A stretch of DNA of 64,000 nt from Tritrichomonas musculus (Eukaryota > Parabasalia > Tritrichomonadida > Tritrichomonadidae), in contig JAPFFF010000034.1 of the NCBI GenBank assembly GCA_039105265.1, positions 62,001 through 126,000 on the forward strand, written 5' to 3'. The position numbers were made by a program, and so were the translations under genes. Below the pieces are notes generated by a model. The model had not been told where the DNA came from. It searched no databases and saw only the letters and a list, made by a program, of their open reading frames with translations. Of this stretch, positions 52,182 through 60,524 are shown piece by piece (position 1 is the stretch's first letter; each line of letters starts with the position of its first letter).

Positions 52182-55100
52182 ATGACAACAATATATAATG
52201 CGCCATTAGATAAAATAGTTGAATTGTATAATTTAATTACCGACTCTAATGATGACTTAAATGAAATTCTATCAGCTTACGACAATAATGAAAATCAATT
52301 AAGAAATGATTTAAATGATGAAATTGCTGATGAACTATTAGATAAATACAATTATGATGGTGATTATGAAGACTTCAATGCAATCTACTATTTCATCAAA
52401 GGTGTCAAATCTGCGGACGCTCACTGGGAATCGTTAATGAACATTCAACCTCAACCATTAATCAAACAATTACATATACCTCATGCGCCCAAACATCCAA
52501 AACAACCAAATAAATACATTGATTCTGACACATCATTCTTTAACAAGCTCAAACGTTTACCCAAAATCAATGATCCCTTTCATGATTTCAATCGTCAACA
52601 ATTACAATTGAAGTTCAATCGTGATTTGCATAAACGTGATCAATCATTCCTTTCACAATTAATGCAACATCAAAATGACTTCACTCAATTTCATTCAAGA
52701 CCATCCAACAACGATGACGAACCAATTGATGAATTATTCACCCCAAAAGAACTTAATGCAATGACCATTAAATCCTTCAAAGAATGGAAAGCATTCAATG
52801 AAAAACATAAAGATGAACAACAACAAATCGTTAATGATATCATGGAGCAACTCGAAACTTCACCAACTGATTGGACCATTGATTTTGAACAACTTAATCA
52901 ATTAGGAAGAGAATTAATGTTTCCATTACTCAAACAATTCTTTGCAGAACATATTGATTCATTACCAATAACTAGTAAATACATGATTCGATACAACGTT
53001 AATGGTGTGTGGCGAAGTTTTCCATTCAAGTCAGAAAACTACAACAAATTAATGAATAAGTTTAATGAACAAAGTTTCATATTCGATATGGATACAAAAC
53101 CTCCTGAATACTTTTATGAAAACGGTGGTGAAGAGTTACCTGATTGGTCATTCTTTTCTGCATTACAATTTACTAAATTGATTGACGTTGATGGTAACAA
53201 TGATGTAGGTGGTTCATTCTTTCATTACTTAGTCAAACACAATATCAATAAACGAATAATTAAATACTTACAACGATTACAGATCTTTGACAAACTCATT
53301 GATGAAGATAATAAACAACGTGATGAGTTAAACGATTGCTGTTTCATTTATGCACTTAAACAAACTGGTTGCTATAGTGAAAACGATTTGAATCTCATGA
53401 GATTGAGAATTAACAACAGATATTTATCTCAATCATCAATCAATTCCATTTGTGAAGAATTTCATATTAAGATTCATTTGACATACATTAATGAAGACGC
53501 TAAACGAAAGAAAGCAACTATTCAATCATGTAAAGCAGGTAAGCGTAAATCATTCATGGGTGATGAAAATGCAAAACCAAATCGAACTCATACGTTCAAC
53601 GTTTATGAAAATCATTACTTCATTGAAGAGAAAACTCCATTCAGCACATATTACATTAAACATTATGGACAAGCTAAAGCTGATTCATTCGATAAAGAAT
53701 ATAAAGATGGTAAATGGCGTCCAGCTCGTTATTTCATTTCATCCTCAAATTTAGTTCGTGAATTATTCAAACTAAATGCATTCACTCCAATCACATACGG
53801 TCAATGCAGAATTCTTCACACAGTATTCTATAATGAAATTGATTCAGATATTTCAAACATCGATTTAGAATACAATCCTAAAACATGCACAGAATTAATT
53901 AAACCAAAAGTTTATCAAAAAGGTTCGAAAGATGGATCATTAAAGTTATCCCGTAAAGATCCTACATATTGGTATGCTGACTTCGAAGCTGACGGATCTG
54001 GTGGCATTCATAAACCATTCATGTGTGTACTTCAATCTCAAAACGGTAAAGTTAATAAAGAATTCCATGGTGAAAATTGTAACGTTCAATTACTCAACTT
54101 CTTACCAGATAATGCAGTCATCTATTTCCATAACTTAGCGTATGACATTAGAATGCTTGCACAATTTGGAATCACTAGTTCAATCATTAAAGGCACAAAA
54201 ACAATGAAGGCTGACATTAGATACAACAAGAAGATTCTTCATTTCAAGGATTCATTACCGATTCTTTCATGCAAACTTTCACAATTGCCACAAATGTTTG
54301 ACATTCCTGATGTACAAAAAGAGATCTTTCCATACAAGTATTACACACTTGAACGTCTTGCAACAAACAAAGGAGTCATTAATGAAGCTGGATTAAATGA
54401 AGACAAACAATTGACTGACGCTGATTACAAACTCTTCAACGCAAACATTGATAAAATTCCTAACTGTCGCATTGACGCAAATCATTTTGATATGTGGAAG
54501 TATGCTTCATTCTATTGCCAACAAGATGTAAACATTTTACGACTTGGTTTCAATGCATTTCGTCAAGGATTCATCAAAGACTTCAACATTGATCCATTCA
54601 AATATATTTCCATTTCATCTCTCGCTGATGAAGTTTTCAATCAACGAGTCTATTATCCTAACAAAAACCTTTACAAGATTGGCGGACATGTTCGTAAATT
54701 CTGTTCACATGCTGTATACGGTGGAAGATGCATGACTGCTTACAATAAGAAATGGCATACAACTAAACCATTAAGCGATTTCGATGCTGTATCATTATAT
54801 CCATCCGCAATGGCAAGATTATATACTGTTGAAGGTAGACCTGAAGTCATTAAGCCCAACCAATTGAATCTTGCATTCCTCTCCAAACAAGGTGCATACA
54901 TTGTTGAAATCAAGATCACTAAAGTTAATAAACATTATCCATTTCCATTAATTGTTCGTAAAGATAAAGGACTCAATATCAATGACGATAATCTTGCCCC
55001 TGGTGAAAACGTTAATATGGTCGTTGATAACATTACTTTAGAGGATCTCATTGAATTCCAGAAGATTGAGTTTGAATTAATCCGTGGTTATTATTGGCCT

Positions 55101-55952
55101 GGTGCAAGAGATTACCGCATTCAAGATGAAATTCTTAAGATATTCAATAAACGTTTGGAATACAAGAAGCAACATAATCCTCTTCAACAATTGTACAAAT
55201 TAATTATGAATTCATGCTATGGCAAAACGATTGAACGTCCTGTTGAGAAAGATTACAAGTACTTTGATGATATCAGTAAGTTAGAGAGGTATTGGTTCAA
55301 GAATTATTACAAAATCACTGATGTTATGCAAATCGCTAATTCAAACATTCATGCAGTACGAACATTAAAACCAATTGACAAACACTTCAACTTTTCATTA
55401 CTGGGTATTCAAGTTCTTTCCATGTCCAAACGAATAATGAATGAAGTAATGTGTCTCGCATATGATCTCGGTTGTCACATATACTACATTGATACGGACA
55501 GCTGTCACGTTATTAGAGACGAAGTACCAATTCTTGCAAAAGCATTTAAGGAAAAATACAATCGTGAGCTCATTGGCACTAACTTAGGACAATTCCATTC
55601 AGACTTTCCAACTATCAATAATCATAACGAAATGCCTTGGTCAATTGAATCATTATTCCTCATGAAGAAGATGTATGTTGACAAGCTCACTGATTCTACC
55701 GGTGAAATTGATTACATGATTCGTGGTAAAGGTCTCACTCAAAACTCAATTAAACATGCTGCTAACGGAGATTATATGAAACTATATCAATCTATCTTTG
55801 ATGGCAAATCACAAACGTTCGATTTAACTCAAGGACAACCATGCTTCTCAATGAACAAAAATATGACCGTCTCAACTGTTAAACAATTCCAACGCACAAT
55901 CAAAACTACATATGATGAAGGACATGATGAAGATTATTTTAAAACTAATTAA
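52182..55952 (+). CDS. Protein-primed DNA polymerase B of Maverick/Polinton
   Basis: 1256 residues, intact. Proofreading exonuclease: ADFEAD (Exo I, D600/E602), FHNLAYD (Exo II, N651/D655), YCQQD (Exo III, Y778/D782). Polymerase: DFDAVSLYPS (motif A, D868), KLIMNSCYGK (motif B, N1010), YYIDTDS (motif C, D1104/D1106), then an MKKMYVDK-type C-terminal motif. All catalytic residues are present, so it should replicate the element DNA by protein priming. The first ~600 residues are non-canonical. 384-478 contains NDCCFIYALKQTG and, ~90 residues later, FNVYENHYFI, a Cys...His arrangement resembling papain-like/OTU cysteine proteases fused to some viral and Polinton polymerases. That part is inference. 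The terminal-protein region would be N-terminal. The start is fixed by the initiator motif. Confidence 0.95.
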   Translation: MTTIYNAPLDKIVELYNLITDSNDDLNEILSAYDNNENQLRNDLNDEIADELLDKYNYDGDYEDFNAIYYFIKGVKSADAHWESLMNIQPQPLIKQLHIPHAPKHPKQPNKYIDSDTSFFNKLKRLPKINDPFHDFNRQQLQLKFNRDLHKRDQSFLSQLMQHQNDFTQFHSRPSNNDDEPIDELFTPKELNAMTIKSFKEWKAFNEKHKDEQQQIVNDIMEQLETSPTDWTIDFEQLNQLGRELMFPLLKQFFAEHIDSLPITSKYMIRYNVNGVWRSFPFKSENYNKLMNKFNEQSFIFDMDTKPPEYFYENGGEELPDWSFFSALQFTKLIDVDGNNDVGGSFFHYLVKHNINKRIIKYLQRLQIFDKLIDEDNKQRDELNDCCFIYALKQTGCYSENDLNLMRLRINNRYLSQSSINSICEEFHIKIHLTYINEDAKRKKATIQSCKAGKRKSFMGDENAKPNRTHTFNVYENHYFIEEKTPFSTYYIKHYGQAKADSFDKEYKDGKWRPARYFISSSNLVRELFKLNAFTPITYGQCRILHTVFYNEIDSDISNIDLEYNPKTCTELIKPKVYQKGSKDGSLKLSRKDPTYWYADFEADGSGGIHKPFMCVLQSQNGKVNKEFHGENCNVQLLNFLPDNAVIYFHNLAYDIRMLAQFGITSSIIKGTKTMKADIRYNKKILHFKDSLPILSCKLSQLPQMFDIPDVQKEIFPYKYYTLERLATNKGVINEAGLNEDKQLTDADYKLFNANIDKIPNCRIDANHFDMWKYASFYCQQDVNILRLGFNAFRQGFIKDFNIDPFKYISISSLADEVFNQRVYYPNKNLYKIGGHVRKFCSHAVYGGRCMTAYNKKWHTTKPLSDFDAVSLYPSAMARLYTVEGRPEVIKPNQLNLAFLSKQGAYIVEIKITKVNKHYPFPLIVRKDKGLNINDDNLAPGENVNMVVDNITLEDLIEFQKIEFELIRGYYWPGARDYRIQDEILKIFNKRLEYKKQHNPLQQLYKLIMNSCYGKTIERPVEKDYKYFDDISKLERYWFKNYYKITDVMQIANSNIHAVRTLKPIDKHFNFSLLGIQVLSMSKRIMNEVMCLAYDLGCHIYYIDTDSCHVIRDEVPILAKAFKEKYNRELIGTNLGQFHSDFPTINNHNEMPWSIESLFLMKKMYVDKLTDSTGEIDYMIRGKGLTQNSIKHAANGDYMKLYQSIFDGKSQTFDLTQGQPCFSMNKNMTVSTVKQFQRTIKTTYDEGHDEDYFKTN

Positions 55953-55973
55953 TTCTATTTTAAACCTTTGTTT

Positions 55974-55988
55974 TTATCGTCAGCGAAA
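55974..55988 (+). promoter_or_regulatory. Maverick extended initiator motif (nuclease)
   Basis: TTATCGTCAGCGAAA, a variant of the consensus, TATC 19 bases before ATG 55994 and only 21 bases after the polymerase stop codon. Confidence 0.7.
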
Positions 55989-55993
55989 AGGAC

Positions 55994-56767
55994 ATGACAA
56001 GGACACGATGGAATACTCAATTAGTTGCTGAAGAAATGAAGAAAGAAAACTGTACATTGATTGATGAATATAAACGTGGAGACATTAGAATCAAATACAT
56101 GTATAACGATAATGAATACACTGTTCGATGGAGTGATTGGCTATGTAAAGCTAGACCTTCAAGACCTCATTTATCTGGTGGCAATCGTAATTCAAATCCT
56201 GTTCATAATAAATGGAATAATGAAACCGTTAATGAATTATTAATGAAAGATCAATGTGAACTAGTTGGTGAATACATTAACTCTAAACAAAGATTCAAAT
56301 ACAAATATCAGGATTCATTCTATTTCGTAACATTAGGCGATTGGATATACAAAAATGCACGTCCTCATTTATTCATTAATGCTTTAGAACAACAATTTCA
56401 AGATTACTTAGAAGAAAACGATATATCATTCGTTACACAAAAATCCTTTGATGATTTGAAGAGTTCACGTAACTATAAACTTCGATTTGATTTCTACATT
56501 CCTGATTTCGATTTATTAGTTGAAATTGATGACAGATCTCATTTAAATGATAATGATCAAATCATTAATGGTAAACTTAAGAATCAATATTGTGAAGAAC
56601 ATAAATTAAAACTATTACGAATAGACCAATATGTAACCAAAAATGAATTCGAAGATGCTTTGTGTCAAGTGCTTGATGCTGATGCAAACCTTTATGTATT
56701 TCAATATGGTCAGATGTATAGAAAGTATAAAGGTATATACAAAAAGGATATCACTACTCATACATAA
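55994..56767 (+). CDS. PD-(D/E)XK nuclease (DUF559/Vsr-like) with duplicated N-terminal modules
   Basis: 257 residues. Residues 6-56 and 74-124 are two related ~50-residue modules with the pattern W-N-x-x-x-V...C-x-L-x-x-E-Y...Y-x-Y...W-x-D-W-x-x-x-A-R-P, similar to small modules found fused to phage and giant-virus homing-type nucleases, probably DNA-binding. The C-terminal domain (~128-225) has LRFDFYIPDFDLLVEIDDRS with D166, E177, D179 and a following His183, then KLLRID. This is the DUF559/Vsr variant of the PD-(D/E)XK fold, where E-x-D-G-x-H is usual. Predicted role: DNA nick or cleavage in element replication, integration or homing. It overlaps the convergent integrase gene by 14 bases. 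Such a nuclease is not among the core Maverick genes I know. Confidence 0.75.
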   Translation: MTRTRWNTQLVAEEMKKENCTLIDEYKRGDIRIKYMYNDNEYTVRWSDWLCKARPSRPHLSGGNRNSNPVHNKWNNETVNELLMKDQCELVGEYINSKQRFKYKYQDSFYFVTLGDWIYKNARPHLFINALEQQFQDYLEENDISFVTQKSFDDLKSSRNYKLRFDFYIPDFDLLVEIDDRSHLNDNDQIINGKLKNQYCEEHKLKLLRIDQYVTKNEFEDALCQVLDADANLYVFQYGQMYRKYKGIYKKDITTHT

Positions 56768-58232
56768 ATGCTAATCGATAACGAGGCATCATTTGTTTTT
56801 GTCCATTTTCATTAACAATTTCATACAAACCATTCTTGAATCCATTAACTTTATGTTTACCGGGTTGCAAAATCGTCCTTCGCTTCATCATTTTATCAAC
56901 GTCGTTATAAACTTTAACCTCAACGCCATCATTAATTCTAAATCCTTCGCTATTCATTATTTCCCAATTAGCTTGACATATTTTCCTAACAATATATTCT
57001 TCCAAATCAGGATCATCATTAACCATTTTAGGTGATACACTAAAACCTGCCCACTTACTTAATCCTTTATGCGGTGCATAGTTATACTGTCTAACAATTT
57101 CATTCATTACGATCGGTGTAATTACTCCAACTTTCATATTGTATGCCATATTTCGTATTGTGCAAATGACTCTATCTATGATTCCTAAACTACTGTGTAG
57201 AGGTTGAGTCTTTGATGCAGCTCGTTGTTCTTTCTTCATAAATTCTGGATAAACTCCTTTCATCTGTCTCGGTACACTAATGAATTGAATTCCATGTTTG
57301 TCATAAAAGTCGTTCGCTGTGTTTGCCAAAGGCTCAGATCCTGAAAGGATATCATTCTCGTCAGACGTTCCTTCAACCAAATCCTTGCTCTTTTTCTTCT
57401 TCACCAATTTTGACGTAAATGCACCTTCACCATCTCCACACAAATATCTAACCTTAATGCCTTTATCAATGATCTTCTTTAATGCTCTCAAGTAGCACAA
57501 CGTTGATTTACCAGTTCTACTGACAGTACCAGTGCTTCCCAATTCAATATTCGTTAATTCAACACATAAATATTTAGTATTAACGTTAATCATTACTAAG
57601 TACGTTAATTTACTGCAAATCATTAAATCAATCATCCATGTATTTCTACTCGCAACTTTATGTAATTGATACTTCTTCTTATTCGACTTCAATGGAAAGT
57701 ATTGACGAGTGTATTCAGCTGAATTCAGGCCTCCTGTTGGATAGAGATTTAACTTAATTGCATTAACTTTATCCCTACCCTTAAATCCAATTAATCCAGT
57801 TAATGGTGTTTCTTCATATCTGATTGGTTTGCCGGGTATCTTTAATAATCTATCATTATATTCATCATACCAACGTTCAATCGATTTATTTTTACCTTTA
57901 TTCCAATCTTTGGTGATCTCTTTGAAGTCATCAAATGAATACAGGTCATTAGGATTAGCAGCTATTAAGTCATTAAGTCTATTCGAAAATGTATTGTATT
58001 TACGCCTTCCCCCATCTGATACGTTTATGTTGAAGCGTTTATTGTATTCTTCAATGTAATAATCATAAATGTCTTTCTGATCTTCTTCAATTAAATCTCT
58101 CATTGATTTCAACGCACATGCTTGCTTTAATGTTAGTCTATTCTTCCTTGTATATATTTTTGATATTAAGTCACTCACAGCGTTTTCATATAATTCATCA
58201 TAATTGTTCTCGTCCTCACTTACTCCCTCCAT
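56754..58232 (-). CDS. Maverick integrase (RVE, retroviral-type)
   Basis: About 492 residues from ATG 58232 (frame open to 58265). An N-terminal helical region with GRRKYN and basic segments precedes the RVE core: NTWMIDLM (D202), YLCGDGEGAF (D267) and HSSLGIIDRVICTIR (D353). The third acidic residue is Asp where retroviral-type integrases have Glu, and 85 residues separate it from D267 because of an insertion containing KKKKSKD and GTSDENDILSGSEP. The C-terminal ~60 residues (VEVKVYNDVDKMMKRRTILQ..., PRYRLAF) resemble the SH3-like end of this family. It inserts element DNA into the host genome. The start is chosen because the TTTTTGCATGAATTT motif (58237-58251) would otherwise lie in coding sequence. 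Divergent from 58304. Confidence 0.92.
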   Translation of the reverse strand: MEGVSEDENNYDELYENAVSDLISKIYTRKNRLTLKQACALKSMRDLIEEDQKDIYDYYIEEYNKRFNINVSDGGRRKYNTFSNRLNDLIAANPNDLYSFDDFKEITKDWNKGKNKSIERWYDEYNDRLLKIPGKPIRYEETPLTGLIGFKGRDKVNAIKLNLYPTGGLNSAEYTRQYFPLKSNKKKYQLHKVASRNTWMIDLMICSKLTYLVMINVNTKYLCVELTNIELGSTGTVSRTGKSTLCYLRALKKIIDKGIKVRYLCGDGEGAFTSKLVKKKKSKDLVEGTSDENDILSGSEPLANTANDFYDKHGIQFISVPRQMKGVYPEFMKKEQRAASKTQPLHSSLGIIDRVICTIRNMAYNMKVGVITPIVMNEIVRQYNYAPHKGLSKWAGFSVSPKMVNDDPDLEEYIVRKICQANWEIMNSEGFRINDGVEVKVYNDVDKMMKRRTILQPGKHKVNGFKNGLYEIVNENGQKQMMPRYRLAFMYE

Positions 58233-58236
58233 GTTT

Positions 58237-58251
58237 AAATTCATGCAAAAA
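58237..58251 (-). promoter_or_regulatory. Diverged Maverick initiator motif (integrase)
   Basis: Read on the minus strand TTTTTGCATGAATTT; TTGC is 16 bases before the ATG at 58232. It resembles the TTTTTGCGTCAACGAAA variant at 58551-58567 but lacks the ACGAAA half. Weaker than the others. Confidence 0.4.
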
Positions 58252-58284
58252 TAAAGGGAGATCATTTATGATAAAAATATATGT

Positions 58285-58299
58285 TTATCACTAACGAAA
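58285..58299 (+). promoter_or_regulatory. Maverick extended initiator motif (77-aa gene)
   Basis: TTATCACTAACGAAA, TATC 18 bases before ATG 58304. TCACT is a perfect match to the trichomonad initiator TCA-Y-W. Confidence 0.75.
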
Positions 58300-58303
58300 T
58301 TTA

Positions 58304-58537
58304 ATGAACAGCAATAGTTTACCGCCCTTGAAGAAAAGACATGAAAGAAAAACATTTGCCACACCAACATTGAAAGCCATTAGTTCAAGACTTCAATACT
58401 ATCGTAAAGTATTAAGTAAACCTGAGCCATTAACAGAAAAAGCTAAACTTCAACGTCAACGAATTCAACAAAAGTATGATCATTGTATGAAAGTGCGTCA
58501 ATTATTGAATAGAGCTGTCAAACATCTTTATGCATAA
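58304..58537 (+). CDS. Small basic Maverick protein, 77 aa
   Basis: MNSNSLPPLKKRHERKTFAT at the start and a helical, Arg/Lys/Gln-rich remainder (KAKLQRQRIQQKYDHCMKVR). Strongly basic, with no signal peptide or membrane segment, so nucleic-acid binding is plausible. No family recognised. Transcribed divergently from the integrase, with its own initiator motif; 36 bases separate it from the next gene. Confidence 0.65.
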   Translation: MNSNSLPPLKKRHERKTFATPTLKAISSRLQYYRKVLSKPEPLTEKAKLQRQRIQQKYDHCMKVRQLLNRAVKHLYA

Positions 58538-58552
58538 GGTCATATATTTATT

Positions 58553-58567
58553 TTTGCGTCAACGAAA
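58553..58567 (+). promoter_or_regulatory. Maverick extended initiator motif (216-aa gene)
   Basis: TTTGCGTCAACGAAA; the AACGAAA half is intact and TATC is replaced by TTGC, 20 bases before ATG 58574. Confidence 0.65.
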
Positions 58568-58573
58568 TTCAAA

Positions 58574-59224
58574 ATGACTTTGCATCAAGCGCGAATATTA
58601 AGTAGTGAAACTGATAACACCATTAAGCAAAATCAAGAGACCAATGTTAATATAAACATCAAGCCTCCTCAACGATGTCCATCAAGAGCTCAATCAATTC
58701 CATTATATCCAAATGTTCAACCGTTAAATCAAAACATAAATTTTACTCAAGCGAGCCAACTAAATACTCAACCGGTTGGTCAAATTTCAGATACTCCGAT
58801 GACGGATCAGAGGGGATCTCAATCTCAATCTCAACCTCCAATAGACAAACCATTCCTTTTAGCTCAAGACAGAGGGCTCGTAGATTTAAGCATTGAACTT
58901 GATTCATTAGAGAAGAAGAATCGATTCCTCGAAATGATTGTTCAAATGTATGAAGGTAATCCTTTGAAAATTAACTCATATGTGGTATGTGATAGTAAAC
59001 TATTAATGGATATGATTAAATTGTTAACTGAATGTGATAAAGTTGAGTTAGTCATTGATGATTCAGATGTTGGATGTGGTTGCTCTGCTTCCTCCTCGAA
59101 ATTCATCAAAGTTGCAAAAATATTAATCACTAAAGACGGTAAAACTGAAGACATGAAATATGCGTACAATGATATATATTCAACATTCATCAAGTATGGT
59201 GTATCACTTAAAATAGTTACTTAA
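58574..59224 (+). CDS. Maverick protein of unknown function, 216 aa
   Basis: Residues ~1-100 are Gln/Pro/Asn/Ser-rich and disordered (SQSQSQPPIDKP and similar). Residues ~105-216 look folded: an SLEKKNRFLEMIVQMYEG helix, strands with DKVELVIDDSD, a VGCGCSASSS cysteine turn and VAKILITKDGK. No membrane segment. I do not recognise a domain; a virion or accessory protein is possible from context only. Its stop codon overlaps the convergent gene's stop: both use the TTAA at 59221-59224. Confidence 0.65.
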   Translation: MTLHQARILSSETDNTIKQNQETNVNINIKPPQRCPSRAQSIPLYPNVQPLNQNINFTQASQLNTQPVGQISDTPMTDQRGSQSQSQPPIDKPFLLAQDRGLVDLSIELDSLEKKNRFLEMIVQMYEGNPLKINSYVVCDSKLLMDMIKLLTECDKVELVIDDSDVGCGCSASSSKFIKVAKILITKDGKTEDMKYAYNDIYSTFIKYGVSLKIVT

Positions 59225-59754
59225 CTCTTGAAGATAGCTAACATTGTTTCATTTATTTTTGCTGTGATTATTCCCACTGTAGTCCTCCGTATCTTACTCG
59301 TAATTGCTGTTTGACCAGTTAATGTTTTCAATTCACCTTCATCAACGAATACTTCATCACCGATTCCATAACAACTTGTGTCTGTCACTCTAACTAAGTA
59401 ATCACCATGTGTCGCAAACGTTATACATTTATTCTTTTCATCAATCTTAACACAAATACCAACATATTCATTCCATTTACCGTTAGTCTTTACTGAACAA
59501 ATGCAATCCGTAGTGTCTGTTTCAGTGCTTGATATGAAAGACTTAGTTGATGAATCATATTTGTATACATTACCTGTCAAATATACTGGTGCACCAATGA
59601 TGAAATCATTAATTGAGTTCATTGATTCTTCAATCGGACAGTAATGAGTGATAGTTGTATTAGATTTTAATTGATATGCTTGTAATTCTGATTTCAACGC
59701 AAACTCATTCTTTGCATAGTTCAATGAGCACACTGATCCGTCATCATTACCCAT
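59221..59754 (-). CDS. Maverick structural/fibre-like protein
   Basis: About 177 residues from MGNDDGSVCSLNYAKNEFAL. The frame is open to 59946, but a TATATCACAAATCTA motif (59762-59776) with TATC 20 bases before ATG 59754 matches the element's initiator spacing, and the extra upstream residues are low-quality. LNYAKNEFALKSELQAYQLK resembles the Y-x-K-x-E-x-D linker repeats of phage tail fibres. The rest is β-rich (FIIGAPVYLTGNVYKYDSST..., GIGDEVFVDEGELKTLTG). Probably a virion surface or fibre protein; unproven. The end overlaps the convergent gene by three bases. Confidence 0.55.
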   Translation of the reverse strand: MGNDDGSVCSLNYAKNEFALKSELQAYQLKSNTTITHYCPIEESMNSINDFIIGAPVYLTGNVYKYDSSTKSFISSTETDTTDCICSVKTNGKWNEYVGICVKIDEKNKCITFATHGDYLVRVTDTSCYGIGDEVFVDEGELKTLTGQTAITSKIRRTTVGIITAKINETMLAIFKS

Positions 59755-59761
59755 CTTTATG

Positions 59762-59776
59762 TAGATTTGTGATATA
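59762..59776 (-). promoter_or_regulatory. Possible Maverick initiator motif (fibre-like gene)
   Basis: Read on the minus strand TATATCACAAATCTA: the TATCAC half and the 20-base distance to ATG 59754 are kept and the ACGAAA half is lost. It supports a start at 59754 rather than 59946. Confidence 0.4.
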
Positions 59777-59875
59777 GTTATGCATGAAGAGTCTACATGC
59801 TCTTTAGTGCAAAATGAGCCTTGTGTGGATTGTGGTTGATGTTTGTAATAGATTTCATGATTAGTTGATTTATTC

Positions 59876-60235
59876 CTAAACAACATACATGTATGAATTT
59901 GTTTTCTCTTCCCCGACATAAGTGTACAAACCTTTGTAATTAACACTTGGTTGACCGTCTAATAAATCAACACTGAACTCCATGTATAAGTCATTTGTCT
60001 TCACCGTATCTATGTACTTTTTCCATATTTCATCAACAAAACTGTCTGACGTCACTTCTAAAGGGATATCAGTTAATTTAATGACAGAATCCTTCATCAA
60101 CACTTCACTCTTTAATGCTATTTGATCTTCTTCACCAAATTCAGCTAGAGTAACTCGCACTGGATATGTTCCAGAGTAATTATAAAGTACACCTGTCGCT
60201 TCTTCCCAGTAAAATGGTCCACTACTTGTATCCAT
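59876..60235 (-). CDS. Maverick hypothetical protein, 119 aa
   Basis: MDTSSGPFYWEEATGVLYNY at the start and a later EFGEEDQIALKSEVLMKDSV that resembles the NEFALKSELQAYQLK segment of the following gene, so the two are probably paralogous fibre-type proteins. No membrane segment. No clear initiator motif upstream; its promoter region runs into the 57-bp inverted repeat at 60258-60521. If the downstream gene began at 59946 the two would overlap by 71 bases in different frames, but the motif-based start avoids this. Confidence 0.6.
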   Translation of the reverse strand: MDTSSGPFYWEEATGVLYNYSGTYPVRVTLAEFGEEDQIALKSEVLMKDSVIKLTDIPLEVTSDSFVDEIWKKYIDTVKTNDLYMEFSVDLLDGQPSVNYKGLYTYVGEEKTNSYMYVV

Positions 60236-60257
60236 AACATGAGCAATTGTATCGTGT

Positions 60258-60521
60258 AGTAGTTATACATAGTGAAGGGGGGATAGATAACTAGTATAAG
60301 CAAATGAGGCTCTCTGGCTTTGAAAGCTTCCTGAAGAGACGATAATTTGAGGTACTTTGGAGATGTTTTATATTATAGCTCCCTCGCTTTGAAAAGCTCC
60401 CTCGCTATAATAAACCATATCTCCAAACAGCCCCCAAGCAACCCCCACCCAGCCACCCTACACGGAGAGCCTCATTTGCTTATACTAGTTATCTATCCCC
60501 CCTTCACTATGTATAACTACT
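60258..60521. repeat. 57-bp perfect inverted repeat enclosing a nested palindrome
   Basis: Arms 60258-60314 and 60465-60521 are perfect complements (AGTAGTTATACATAGTGAAG... with a GGGGGG run). Within the 150-bp centre is a second, imperfect palindrome (TGGAGATG...TATTATAG at ~60357-60377, complement at ~60405-60425) whose loop contains two copies of AGCTCCCTCGCT. The whole could fold into a long cruciform. It separates two minus-strand genes of the Maverick. No target duplication, so a structural or regulatory role is as likely as an inserted element. Confidence 0.85.
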
Positions 60522-60524
60522 TAA

